64,000 bases of DNA from Mizugakiibacter sediminis (GTDB lineage: Bacteria; Pseudomonadota; Gammaproteobacteria; Xanthomonadales; Rhodanobacteraceae), in NCBI RefSeq assembly GCF_000953855.2, contig NZ_DF970163.1, positions 1 to 64,000 of the forward strand. Direction: 5' to 3'. Below the pieces are notes generated by a model. It did not search any database, was not told the origin of the DNA, and worked only from the letters and a program-made list of their open reading frames with translations. Numbering within the stretch: the first letter of the stretch is position 1; every line of letters begins with the position of its first letter. Both the position numbers and the translations under genes were made by a program. Below, in pieces: positions 44,097-52,657 of the stretch.

Positions 44097-45439
44097 TGAT
44101 GGCCGTGAAGGCTCTCCTCGTGCTGGGCATGCATCGCAGCGGAACTTCGGCGTTGACCAGAGTGCTTAATCTCTGCGGCTTGCCCCTGGGCAGCGATTTC
44201 GTGCCCGCTTCCGCTGATAACCCTCGCGGCTTCTGGGAGCACCGTGAGGTTGTGGCGATCCATGAGCAGTTGCTCTCCGCGTTGGACCACAGGTGGGCTT
44301 CCGTCGCGCCCATGCCGGCAGGATGGCGTCACCACCCTGCGGCCGCCAAAGCGCGCGAGCGGTTGCATGCTTTGATCGACAAAGAGTTTTCCGGATTGCC
44401 GGTATGGGGTGTCAAGGACCCGCGGCTGTGCCGGCTCGTGCCCATGTGGATCGACCTTCTGGCCGAACGTGACGTCGAGCCACGATTTCTTTTCGTGGTG
44501 CGTGATCCTCGCGAAGTCGTCGAATCGATGTGGGTGCGAGACCGGCGCATGCCTCCGATCGGGGAGCTGCTCTGGGCGCAGCATGTCCTGGAGCCCGAAC
44601 GCGCCACGCGCGAGCACAAACGCGCGATGGTGGCCTATGGCGAACTTTTCGACGACTGGCGGTCGGTGGTCGCTCGCGTGGAGGCACAGCTCGACATCGG
44701 TCTATCTACGTCGCCCGGGATCGAGGAGGAGGTGCGCGGTTTTCTCGACAGCGGGTTGCGGCATCATCGTTTCAACGCTTTGGAGGCGCCGAGCGAGAAT
44801 GTTTCGAGCACGATTTACGCTGCGTGCCTCGACGCCAGGGACGACAGTCGCGCCTGGGCGCGCATCGCGCACATAGGCGCGGTCTACGAGCAAGGGCTTT
44901 CCATGTTCGGCCGCTGCCTGGATGATCTTTCCAGGGTGTTCGAGTTTTCGGAGGATGCGGCGAAAGCGGCGGGTGTCACCGCGCGCGGAGCGGACGCCGC
45001 GGCTTTTATTCGAGACCTGCAAGCCGCGATGGTGTCGCGTCAAGGCGAAGCGGAAGGCCTATGGCGCGAAAAAGAATGGTTCCGCGAACAGACGGACGCG
45101 TTGCGGCAGAAGGTGGATGCGTTGGAAAGACACCTCGCCGCCAAGCAGGCCGAAGCGGAATTCGTATGGCATGAGAAAGAGCGTTTCCGCGAGCAGGCCG
45201 AGGCGACGGCGCAACGGGCCTCCGATCTGGAGAAGTCGTTGGCCATCGAACAGGCCGGACGGGCGACACTGCGAGACGAACACCAGCACCTGAAGCGCGA
45301 ACTGAACGATCTCCGCGAGCGCTTCGGTGCGCTGCGCCAGTGCCATGAGGCCGCACAGCATCGCCGGCTCTCGTTGCGGGAGCGATTGACCGGCCGTCCG
45401 GCGCGTGTTCAGGATATTTGGAAAACCGAAGGGGATTGA
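44096..45439 (+). CDS. sulfotransferase-domain protein with C-terminal coiled coil
   Basis: Protein of 447 aa from the ATG at 44096, or 446 from the second ATG at 44099. Residues 1-215 are a sulfotransferase-like P-loop domain. The 5'-PSB motif is GMHRSGTSALTRVL, and the VKDPRL and VVRDPREVVESMW (3'-PB) segments follow. A helical linker precedes a ~110-residue coiled coil (~315-425) containing a 35-residue repeat (five heptads). The first copy begins EAEGLWREKEWFREQ and the second EAEFVWHEKERFREQ. The C-terminus, HRRLSLRERLTGRPARV, is basic and amphipathic, like a membrane anchor. It may cap and measure the O-antigen. The role is inferred; see findings. Confidence 0.85.
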   Translation: MMAVKALLVLGMHRSGTSALTRVLNLCGLPLGSDFVPASADNPRGFWEHREVVAIHEQLLSALDHRWASVAPMPAGWRHHPAAAKARERLHALIDKEFSGLPVWGVKDPRLCRLVPMWIDLLAERDVEPRFLFVVRDPREVVESMWVRDRRMPPIGELLWAQHVLEPERATREHKRAMVAYGELFDDWRSVVARVEAQLDIGLSTSPGIEEEVRGFLDSGLRHHRFNALEAPSENVSSTIYAACLDARDDSRAWARIAHIGAVYEQGLSMFGRCLDDLSRVFEFSEDAAKAAGVTARGADAAAFIRDLQAAMVSRQGEAEGLWREKEWFREQTDALRQKVDALERHLAAKQAEAEFVWHEKERFREQAEATAQRASDLEKSLAIEQAGRATLRDEHQHLKRELNDLRERFGALRQCHEAAQHRRLSLRERLTGRPARVQDIWKTEGD

Positions 45440-45447
45440 GGCGAAGG

Positions 45448-46179
45448 ATGTCGCACACAAGCCATGACGTGAGCGCGGTCATTACGTTTCATCGCGAGGG
45501 CCTTCTGGCTCACACCACGTTGCTTTCGATCGAGCGGTGCCGGCGATTCGCTGAGGAAGCCGGCTTGTCCGTCGAGTTCGTCATCACGCTGGACAACGCC
45601 GATGTCGAGACGTTGCGAGTGGTGAAAGGGCACCAGGCGCTCCGCCCCGGCGACCAACTCCACGAGGTCGACTACAGAGACCTGTCTACTTGCCGTAACC
45701 ACGCCATACAACACGCGCGCGGCCGGTATATCGGCACTTTCGACGGAGACGATTATTTCTCGGCCAATTGGATCGCGCGCTGCGTCGAACTCATCCGCCA
45801 GCATGGCGAGAAATTCATCTATCACCCGGAGATCATGTTCGCCTTTGGCGCATGGAACGCCTACTGGTGGCAAGTCGACCAGCTCGATGAGTACTACCGT
45901 CCCGGCGCGTTGTTGATCACCAACTATTGGAATGCATGCGCATTCGCGGCTCGCTCGGTTTTCGAGCGATGCCCATACCATGTCTCGCGCGTCGGCGAGG
46001 CGGGTTTCGGTTTCGAGGATTGGCATTGGAACTGCGAGACCATCGCGCATGGATTCGTGCACCGACTTGCGCGCGGAACCGTCCGCTTCGAGCGGAGGAA
46101 ACACGGCGGCTCCCTTAATATCGCTCATCAGCAGGTCGGCGCGGTGATCCGCCCCTCCATCTTTTTCGAGCAACTCTGA
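45448..46179 (+). CDS. glycosyltransferase family 2-like protein
   Basis: GT-A-fold transferase (243 aa). The N-terminal VSAVITFHREGLLAHTTLLS strand, SIERCRRFAEEA helix and VEFVITLDNAD resemble GT2 family strands. The metal/nucleotide DxD is in GTFDGDDYF (about residue 107). A later segment, EAGFGFEDWHWNCETIAHG, resembles the ED-x-W acceptor/catalytic helix of GT2 enzymes (ED motif). There are no membrane helices. It starts 8 bp after the sulfotransferase/coiled-coil gene and ends 3 bp before the next glycosyltransferase. It probably adds one O-antigen residue; the donor sugar is unknown. Confidence 0.82.
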   Translation: MSHTSHDVSAVITFHREGLLAHTTLLSIERCRRFAEEAGLSVEFVITLDNADVETLRVVKGHQALRPGDQLHEVDYRDLSTCRNHAIQHARGRYIGTFDGDDYFSANWIARCVELIRQHGEKFIYHPEIMFAFGAWNAYWWQVDQLDEYYRPGALLITNYWNACAFAARSVFERCPYHVSRVGEAGFGFEDWHWNCETIAHGFVHRLARGTVRFERRKHGGSLNIAHQQVGAVIRPSIFFEQL

Positions 46180-46182
46180 GCC

Positions 46183-47616
46183 ATGTACCGCGTATTCAGA
46201 GCCACCTATCGCGCGCTCGATCGCGCTTTGTTTTCACGCATGCCCCTACAGAAGCAGTTGGCGCTCAAGGCCGGCGTATTGCGCGTAGCGCGCGGCATGT
46301 TTCCCGAACGCATCCAGGCGGCGCACGCCAGCCAGTTGGTCGACATGTCGGGTTCGCTGAGCAGCGATCGGCCCTGGCAGCCGCCGGCCTTGCCCGCTTG
46401 GGTCAAGGATGAATTGCGCGCGCTTGCCGCCATCGATCCGGAGCTGCATCCGGAAAACGAAGCGATCGCACGGGCTAGCTTTTATTCGGCACCGTGGTGT
46501 TATGACCAGCCGGGACAGGTCTATGCGCAGTTGTGGCACTCCGTCGAGCGGCCGGTCGATGTAGCCATTGCCGTGCCTTGGCTCAAGACCGGGGGCGCCG
46601 ACCTTGGAGCGGTCCATGTCGCCAATGCGCTCGCCGAAGATCTGGATCGGCGCGTCCTGGTCATGGCGACCGAGGACCAGGATTCACCATGGGCCTCCCG
46701 GCTCTCGGCGAAAGTGCAGTTCCTGCCCATCGGACGGCCACTGGCGCCGCTCGCGCCGGGGCACCGACTTGATGTCCTCGTGCGCCTGCTGCTGCAGCTT
46801 TCGCCGCGTGTATTCCACATCATGAACTCGCGTCTTGGGTGGGATGCCGTCGTGCGCAACGGTCTGGCCTTGCGCCAGCACATGAGAATTTTCGCCTCGT
46901 TGTACTGCGACGACTTTACGCCGCATGGCGTTCCCGTGGGCTACGCGCGCAGCTATCTGCCGCGCTGCTACACCATGCTCGATGGCATACTCAGCGACAA
47001 CACGCGGACATGGCGCGCCTGGGTGCAGACGATGGGCGTACCGGCCTCGCTTTTCAATGTCCTCCCTTTCCCGGCCCCCGCTACAGCGGCGCCAACCACC
47101 CGCGGCGCTGGCAAGGCGATCCTATGGGCAGGGAGGCTCGACCGGCAGAAACGCCCGGATCTGCTTGCGCGCATCGCGGCCGCCATGCCGGATTTCCGGT
47201 TCGATGTGCACGGAACGAGTGTTTGCGAGCAGGGCGACCTGGACATGCTGCGCAAGTTGCCCAACGTCGTCATGCACGGCGCCTACGCATGCTTCGATGA
47301 TGTGGTCAAAGACGACCATCTGGCGTTGCTGTACACGACGGCGTGGGACGGCATGCCGAACGTTCTTTTGGAGGCTGCGGCAGCAGGATTGCCGGTCGTG
47401 GCGCCCGATGTGGGCGGAATCACCGATTTCATTCCTGCCGCCGATTTGGTGGCATCCGCCGACGACGTGCCCGCTTACGTGAAGTCGATCCGCGACCTCT
47501 CGGAGAACCCCGCGTTGCGGGCCGCGCGCGTCGAATCGTTGCGCATAAAGCTCGCCGAGCGTCGCTGGGAAGTGTTCGTTCGGCGGCTGGCGGGGATCGA
47601 GGGGTACGTGGCCTGA
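46183..47616 (+). CDS. glycosyltransferase, GT4/GT1-type (GT-B fold)
   Basis: Soluble or peripheral transferase (477 aa). The C-terminal Rossmann half has the GT4 signatures ILWAGRLDRQKRPDLLARIAA (residues ~315-340), NVVMHGAYACFDDV and the E-x7-E region GMPNVLLEAAAAGLPVVAPDVGGI. That region marks a retaining GT4 enzyme binding a nucleotide sugar. The N-terminal half has DVAIAVPWLKTGGADLGAVHV. It is the last plus-strand gene of the O-antigen operon. The sugar donor may be GDP-mannose, given manC nearby, but this is speculation. A 144-bp gap follows, with converging transcription. Confidence 0.88.
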   Translation: MYRVFRATYRALDRALFSRMPLQKQLALKAGVLRVARGMFPERIQAAHASQLVDMSGSLSSDRPWQPPALPAWVKDELRALAAIDPELHPENEAIARASFYSAPWCYDQPGQVYAQLWHSVERPVDVAIAVPWLKTGGADLGAVHVANALAEDLDRRVLVMATEDQDSPWASRLSAKVQFLPIGRPLAPLAPGHRLDVLVRLLLQLSPRVFHIMNSRLGWDAVVRNGLALRQHMRIFASLYCDDFTPHGVPVGYARSYLPRCYTMLDGILSDNTRTWRAWVQTMGVPASLFNVLPFPAPATAAPTTRGAGKAILWAGRLDRQKRPDLLARIAAAMPDFRFDVHGTSVCEQGDLDMLRKLPNVVMHGAYACFDDVVKDDHLALLYTTAWDGMPNVLLEAAAAGLPVVAPDVGGITDFIPAADLVASADDVPAYVKSIRDLSENPALRAARVESLRIKLAERRWEVFVRRLAGIEGYVA

Positions 47617-47760
47617 AAGCAGGGCGTGAGCATGGCGCGTGCGGCGACGACGTGAGCGTGCCGCTCGGCTGATGGGCGTCCGTCGTATCGGCAGCGCGCG
47701 CAAACCCCTTCCGCGCGGGGCGGCGCATGGTTTCGCGCGCCGAGCGCGCCGGTTCCGCCG

Positions 47761-48600
47761 TCAGACGGACTTCTTTTGCGCCACCACCAGGCAACTGGCG
47801 CCGAAGGGTAAGGTGCGGCCCGCGGCGATCGCCCGGACCTCGGGGCGCAGTATCTTCTCCAGCAGCGAGGCGGCCCAGCTGCCGCCGGATCCGTGTTCAT
47901 CCTCGCTGCTCATCAGTCCATCGCGCCTGCCCAGTCCCAGTCGGTAGGGCAGCGATCGCAGCAGCCAGATCGGAAACACCAACGCCGTGAAGAAATAGGT
48001 CGCGTAAAGGATGTCGAAGCGGGCCGAAAAAAGCTTGTCCAGTGTCGCGCGGGTGTGCCGTCTGAAATGCCCTGCGGAGATGTCGGCACGCGACCACAGC
48101 CACGCGTAGCTCGGCACAGTCGCATACACGCGTCCACCAGGTTGCAAAGCGTCGGCCACACGATCCAGAAAGGCCGCGTCGCGCTCGATATGTTCGATGA
48201 CATCGAACATGCCCGACGCCGCAAGCGAGGCGGGCAAGATGCCCGCGTGCTCAAAGGTGGCGCAGATCACGGTGGGGATTCCCCTGGCCAAACGTGCATT
48301 CCTGGCGCCTACAGGGCCGGGCTCCAGCAAAACGGCCTGATGTCCTTCGGCAAGCAGGCGCGCCGTAACGTAGCCGTTGCCGCCGCCGATGTCGAGAAAG
48401 ACACCCGCAGGAGGCGGGAACCGGCGCATCGACGCAACGATGCAGTCGTTGCGGTGGCGGAACCAGAATGAGCGGTCCTCCACCTGCATGCAGCGCTCAT
48501 GTCCATCGTCCGGGTAGGAGTAATGCGCATCATTCCTCTGGGGGCGGTAAATACCAAGCGCGTCAGGTACGAGACGTGGACTGAATGCAGTGATGTTCAT
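47761..48600 (-). CDS. class I SAM-dependent methyltransferase
   Basis: Methyltransferase (279 aa from the ATG at 48600; an upstream ATG at 48642 would add 14 residues). SAM motif I is VFLDIGGGNGYVTARLL; motif II GMFDVIEHIERDAAFL and the post-II VYATVPSYAWLWS follow. The C-terminal part has a hydrophobic segment FFTALVFPIWLLRSLP, possibly membrane-attached. Sugar O- or C-methyltransferases of this Methyltransf_11/23 type are usual in O-antigen loci, where they can also cap chains. It lies at the 3' side of the minus-strand module, separated from the GtrII-like gene by 48 bp. The substrate is not deducible. Confidence 0.85.
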   Translation of the reverse strand: MNITAFSPRLVPDALGIYRPQRNDAHYSYPDDGHERCMQVEDRSFWFRHRNDCIVASMRRFPPPAGVFLDIGGGNGYVTARLLAEGHQAVLLEPGPVGARNARLARGIPTVICATFEHAGILPASLAASGMFDVIEHIERDAAFLDRVADALQPGGRVYATVPSYAWLWSRADISAGHFRRHTRATLDKLFSARFDILYATYFFTALVFPIWLLRSLPYRLGLGRRDGLMSSEDEHGSGGSWAASLLEKILRPEVRAIAAGRTLPFGASCLVVAQKKSV

Positions 48601-48648
48601 CGAAGGAATGATGGCTGGATCCCAGAAGTGCCCACTTTGCATCGTGCT

Positions 48649-50175
48649 TTACAAGCAAACAAGTATGGCGTCACCACGCTCGGACAGAGAACCTGCAGTC
48701 GGCCAGTTCGGCTTTCCGATACATGCCTTATTAATGTCGTCACCGATGAACACTTTCCGCGTCGTGCCCGTGGCCTCAGTAAAAAGACCGCTGATGGACC
48801 ATGGCTTGGCAAATGCCGAAATATTCATGTCGCCTTGAGTTGTACCGAGGCCCGAAGGATATCCCCATGAGGGATTGCCGATCAGTATAGGTCGACTGTC
48901 ATTCTTGCCAAAATGAGTTTCGACGTCGTGAAGGATTAAGGCAGCTCGCAATTGATCCCAGCGGTTCAATCGCGTCTGGTCGAAAAATACGGACGCACTG
49001 CTGAAAGAGAGTGCCAATAGGGGGAAAGACCAGATCACAAACGCTCCGGATCGGGAGAGCAGAGCGCCACCAACAAGACCTGCGGCAACGATACCGCTAG
49101 CAATCGCATAAGCAGAGATCGAGCGTGGTACAGGCCACCAGCTCTTGCCTACCGCGACGGGGGCGATCGTGGCTGCCAGCATCAAAACGCCACATGCCAA
49201 AATGAGGACAGTGCGGTAGCGGTTTTGGATGAACGCGAGGCCCGCTGAGAGGAGAAGGGCTGCCACGAAAGCGATTTTCGCTCCGTGTGAAAGTATGGGT
49301 TCACCATCCCATACCATGCGCTTCAGCAGCGAGAGCACCTCGATGCAGCGTTGAGGGATATCGGCCACCCCGATCAATGTGGCCCTATTCTCATGGGGAA
49401 GCGAAAAAAGGCGGGACAAAAGAAGATTGATGATTACATACGCAATCGTTGCGAATGCCGGAACAAGAAACGCAATTCTTATGCCGTCATATGAGAACTG
49501 ATCTCCGTGACCGCTTCTGTGTCTCGGAAGCGCAAACATGCCGATCAGCCCACAAAAAGTGGCCGGAACCACAAGCTGATTGATGCCTGCAGCCAATGTG
49601 AGCACCAACGACGAAACCAGAACTCGCTGTCGTAAAGAATTTTTTTCGATGGCCTCATCGGTGCTCTGCCGGAACTGCCTTGCCGCCAAACGGAGCGATA
49701 GGGCGGATAGCAGCCAAGCAATGGCCATGGGTAGATCGGCTTGGCGAAATGTGAAGTATTCAGCGGCGTATGGATGGGAAGCGGCTACTGCTGATCCGAT
49801 TAAGCACGCGGCAAATGATGTTCCTAGGGATAACGGGTAAGAAAAAACCGTGGCGATGAAATATGCATAAGCGCTGATACAAAGAGCAGCAGCAAGAAAC
49901 TGTATTTGGACGAAGTTAATTCCGACGGCATCAAGAGCCAGCGTGATTGGAACGAATGTGTAGCGTCCCTGCGACAGAAAGTGCGCTGCGAGCTGTCGAG
50001 TGGATTCGCTATCGGCGCCAAGCGAAAGCTTGTAGTCGTCTAGCGCGTATCCTCCCAAAAGCGCTGACCCCTTGCTCAAAAAGACGCATAGCAAAACCCA
50101 AGCGAACAGCAGCGCTTGACGCAGCGCCACGTCGCTCGAGAATCTGTCGAACATGAGGTGTTGCGCATTCTTCAT
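48649..50175 (-). CDS. GtrII-like O-antigen membrane glycosyltransferase
   Basis: Polytopic membrane protein (508 aa, about 9-11 hydrophobic segments). The N-terminus, with GYALDDYKLSLG (the first periplasmic acidic DD) followed by a periplasmic QGRYTF stretch, resembles the glucosyltransferase II/GtrC-type phage and O-antigen enzymes. These take a sugar from a polyprenyl phosphate and attach it to O-antigen. There is an ER-type C-terminal soluble region beginning near FFDQTRLNRWDQL. Codon use is much more AT-rich (about 47% GC in 49441-49500) than elsewhere, a mark of transfer. It overlaps the preceding GtrB-like gene by 4 bp. Sequence identity to Shigella GtrII was not tested. Confidence 0.78.
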   Translation of the reverse strand: MKNAQHLMFDRFSSDVALRQALLFAWVLLCVFLSKGSALLGGYALDDYKLSLGADSESTRQLAAHFLSQGRYTFVPITLALDAVGINFVQIQFLAAALCISAYAYFIATVFSYPLSLGTSFAACLIGSAVAASHPYAAEYFTFRQADLPMAIAWLLSALSLRLAARQFRQSTDEAIEKNSLRQRVLVSSLVLTLAAGINQLVVPATFCGLIGMFALPRHRSGHGDQFSYDGIRIAFLVPAFATIAYVIINLLLSRLFSLPHENRATLIGVADIPQRCIEVLSLLKRMVWDGEPILSHGAKIAFVAALLLSAGLAFIQNRYRTVLILACGVLMLAATIAPVAVGKSWWPVPRSISAYAIASGIVAAGLVGGALLSRSGAFVIWSFPLLALSFSSASVFFDQTRLNRWDQLRAALILHDVETHFGKNDSRPILIGNPSWGYPSGLGTTQGDMNISAFAKPWSISGLFTEATGTTRKVFIGDDINKACIGKPNWPTAGSLSERGDAILVCL

Positions 50176-51149
50176 GGCATCTTGTCCCCAGTGCCGGCAG
50201 CGTCGGTGCCTCGGGTATCGCGATAGATGAGGTAAATCGGCCGGTCCTTTACGCTCTCGTACACCCTTCCGAGATAAAGGCCGAGCACGCCGAGGCTGAA
50301 AAGGATCAGGCCTCCCAGCAGCCAAATGGATGTGATCAAGCTGGTATAGCCCAGTACGCTGACCTCGCCGCGCAGGTAGCGAACCAGCGTCCACAACGCG
50401 TAGACGGATGCCAGCAGTGAGATGAGCAATCCGAGTACGGCCGAGACGCGCAAGGGCTTGTCCGAATTGGCCAGGATGATATCGGCGCCTAGCTTGAGCA
50501 GCTTATGCAGATCGTAGCTGCTGCTCCCGTGCTCGCGGGCGCCGTGCTCGACCTCGATCGCGCAACGCCTGAATCCCACCCACTTCACCTGGACCGGGAA
50601 GAAGCGGGTTTTCTCCGGCATGCGCCGGATCGCGTCGACTACCCGCCGGTGGAAAATGCCGAAGTTGGCGGTGCGTGCGTCGAAATCGGCGCTGCTGAGG
50701 TAATTCAGCACGGCGTAGAAGATGCGGGACAACCAGCGTTTGAGGAGTCCGTCCTGACGGCGGGCCCGCGCACCGAAAACGATGTCGTAGCCCTCCTGGG
50801 CCTTCGCGTACAGGCGCGGGATTTCTTCGGGCCTGTCCTGCAGGTCGCAGTCCATCACGACCACCCACTCGCCTTCGCACCGGTCGAGCCCGGCGCTGAT
50901 GGCATAGTGCTGGCCGAAATTGCGTGAAAGCAGCAGGCCGCGCACATGCGCGTCGGAGCGCGCGAGCTGTTCGATGACCTGCCAGGAGTCGTCCGGACTG
51001 CCGTCGCAGACCAGGACAATCTCGTAGCGTTGCGTGATGGCCGTCAGGGCCTTGTCGACGCGTGCACAAAGCTCGTGGAGACAATCCGCGCAGCAGTACA
51101 CGGGGACCAGCACACTTATGTCAGGCTTGGCGGTGGGCACGCAGGGCAT
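50172..51149 (-). CDS. polyprenyl-phosphate glycosyltransferase (GtrB/ArnC-like GT2)
   Basis: GT2 enzyme (325 aa from the ATG at 51149; a longer start at 51179 is possible) attaching a sugar to undecaprenyl phosphate at the cytoplasmic face. Seen are ISVLVPVYCCADCLHEL, the CDGSPDDSW motif, SRNFGQHYAISAGLD, and the acidic MDCDLQDRPEEIPR. FGARARRQDGLLKR marks the GtrB/DPM1 subfamily. Two C-terminal membrane helices (~230-300) with LLGGLILFSLGVLGLYLGR complete the class. It overlaps the GtrII-like gene by 4 bp and the aminotransferase gene by 29 bp, and so is part of one operon. The donor may be the aminosugar from the flanking genes. Confidence 0.9.
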   Translation of the reverse strand: MPCVPTAKPDISVLVPVYCCADCLHELCARVDKALTAITQRYEIVLVCDGSPDDSWQVIEQLARSDAHVRGLLLSRNFGQHYAISAGLDRCEGEWVVVMDCDLQDRPEEIPRLYAKAQEGYDIVFGARARRQDGLLKRWLSRIFYAVLNYLSSADFDARTANFGIFHRRVVDAIRRMPEKTRFFPVQVKWVGFRRCAIEVEHGAREHGSSSYDLHKLLKLGADIILANSDKPLRVSAVLGLLISLLASVYALWTLVRYLRGEVSVLGYTSLITSIWLLGGLILFSLGVLGLYLGRVYESVKDRPIYLIYRDTRGTDAAGTGDKMP

Positions 51150-52260
51150 CCTGGAGCGTGGCAATGACGCGATGAGCATCGAGGTCGGGCAACCACAAGG
51201 GCAATCTGAGCAGGGTATCGCTTACCCGACGCGTAACCGGAAGATCGCCGATGCTGCGGGCGTAGCGCTTGCCTGCCGGCGCATCATGCAGCGGTATGTA
51301 ATGGAAGATGGGGTGGATGTCCTGCTGCTTCATGTACTCGATCACGCCGCTGCGTATGGCGAGCGACGGCAGGATCACATAGTACATGTGCGCATTGTGT
51401 ACGCATCCTTCTGGCACGATCGGGCGGCGGAGCAGCCCGTCCCGTTCGGGTTCCTCCAGAGCGCGGTGGTAGGTTTCCCATATCGCGAGCCGTTCGCGCG
51501 TGATCCTGTCGGCTTCCTCGAGTTGCGCCCACAGGAAGGCGGCGACGATCTCGCCAGGCAGATACGAAGAACCCAGGTCGACCCACGTGTACTTGTCGAC
51601 CTGCCCGCGGAAAAACTTGGATCGGTTGGTGCCCTTCTCCCGGATGATCTCGGCGCGGTCGACGAACTGATCGTCGTTGATGAGGAGGGCGCCACCTTCG
51701 CCCGAGATCACGTTTTTCGTTTCATGGAAACTCAGCGCGGCCAAATGACCGATGCTGCCCAGCGGCCGGCCCTTGTAGCTGGAAAGGACACCCTGCGCGG
51801 CATCTTCGACTACGAACAATCGATGGCGCTCGGCAACGGCCATGATGGCATCCATGTCGCAACCGACGCCGGCGTAATGCACCGCGCAAATGGCCTTGGT
51901 CCTCGGGGTGACGGCTGCCTCGATCAAGGTTTCGTCGATGTTGAACGTGTCGGCTCTGACATCGACGAACACCGGCACCGCGCCGCGCAGTGCGAAAGCG
52001 TTTGCAGTGGACACGAAAGTGAACGAGGGCATGATGACCTCGTCGCCGGGCGCCAGGTCGAGCAATAGCGCCGCCATTTCGAGAGCGGCGGTGCAGGAAT
52101 GGGTCAGCAACGCGCGCTTTGCGCCGAGTCGGGCTTCCAGCCACTGGTTGCAACGTTTCGTGAACAAACCATCGCCCGACAAATGGCCGCTGGCATGCGC
52201 CTCGGCGATGTACTCGAGCTCGCGGCCCGTCATGTACGGCTTATTGAATGGAATCCGCAT
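51121..52260 (-). CDS. wecE: WecE/RffA-like sugar aminotransferase (DegT/DnrJ/EryC1/StrS)
   Basis: PLP-dependent aminotransferase (379 aa). The N-terminus IPFNKPYMTGRELEYIAEAHASGHLSGDG is the near-diagnostic start of TDP-4-amino-4,6-dideoxy-D-galactose transaminase (WecE/RffA). The PLP lysine is K182 in SFHETKNVISGEGG. Further markers are VEDAAQGVLSSYKGRP and the FHYIPLHDAPAGKRY motif. In the enterobacterial common antigen pathway this enzyme aminates TDP-4-keto-6-deoxy-glucose. TDP-glucose synthase and dehydratase (rmlA/rmlB) genes are not in this window and must be elsewhere. It has a WecD-like acetyltransferase two genes upstream. Confidence 0.88.
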   Translation of the reverse strand: MRIPFNKPYMTGRELEYIAEAHASGHLSGDGLFTKRCNQWLEARLGAKRALLTHSCTAALEMAALLLDLAPGDEVIMPSFTFVSTANAFALRGAVPVFVDVRADTFNIDETLIEAAVTPRTKAICAVHYAGVGCDMDAIMAVAERHRLFVVEDAAQGVLSSYKGRPLGSIGHLAALSFHETKNVISGEGGALLINDDQFVDRAEIIREKGTNRSKFFRGQVDKYTWVDLGSSYLPGEIVAAFLWAQLEEADRITRERLAIWETYHRALEEPERDGLLRRPIVPEGCVHNAHMYYVILPSLAIRSGVIEYMKQQDIHPIFHYIPLHDAPAGKRYARSIGDLPVTRRVSDTLLRLPLWLPDLDAHRVIATLQDALRAHRQA

Positions 52261-52263
52261 GAT

Positions 52264-52638
52264 TCATCCTTGGCTGGAGACGATGAGTCCGGCGATCACC
52301 AGGACAAGTCCGACGATCTTGGCCGGGTTGACGGTTTCCCCGAAAAGATGCACGGCGAGTATGCCGACGAGCACGAAGTTGAGTGCCATGAAAGGGTAAG
52401 CCTTGCTCAACTCGAAGCGCGTCATGGCGGCCATCCAGGCGATCGATGCCAGGAAGGCGGCGGCCAGGGCGCTCAGGATCCATGGGTTGACGATAAGTTT
52501 GAGCAGGAAAAGTGTTCTCTCGGAGAATTGCGCGGGTAACGCACCGGCGAGATTGACCTGCCATTTGATCACGATTTGCCCGTAAACCGTCAAAAGCACC
52601 GTCAACAGGATGAGGAAATAGCCCATGAGCGCGTCCAT
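52264..52638 (-). CDS. small DMT/EamA-type membrane protein, candidate lipid-sugar flippase subunit
   Basis: Short hydrophobic protein (124 aa, four predicted helices) of the drug/metabolite-transporter superfamily half-size type, resembling ArnE/ArnF and SMR proteins. The start MGYFLILLTVLLTVYGQIVIKWQVN has a QIVIKW-type segment, and PYPFMALNFVLVGILAV-like helices follow, ending VGLVLVIAGLIV. Two ATGs (52638, 52626) are possible. In ArnEF, such proteins flip aminoarabinose-phosphate-undecaprenol. It sits 3 bp before the aminotransferase and 19 bp after the WecD-like gene. A flippase job for the module's lipid-linked sugar is inferred. No GtrA gene is present. Confidence 0.8.
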   Translation of the reverse strand: MDALMGYFLILLTVLLTVYGQIVIKWQVNLAGALPAQFSERTLFLLKLIVNPWILSALAAAFLASIAWMAAMTRFELSKAYPFMALNFVLVGILAVHLFGETVNPAKIVGLVLVIAGLIVSSQG

Positions 52639-52657
52639 GGTGGCAAAGACGTTTCTA

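Noticed and set aside
43728-44617. Minus-strand open frames opposite wzt and the sulfotransferase gene
   Set aside because: Plus-strand genes there have complete motifs and overlapping start/stop codons; the antisense frames have none.
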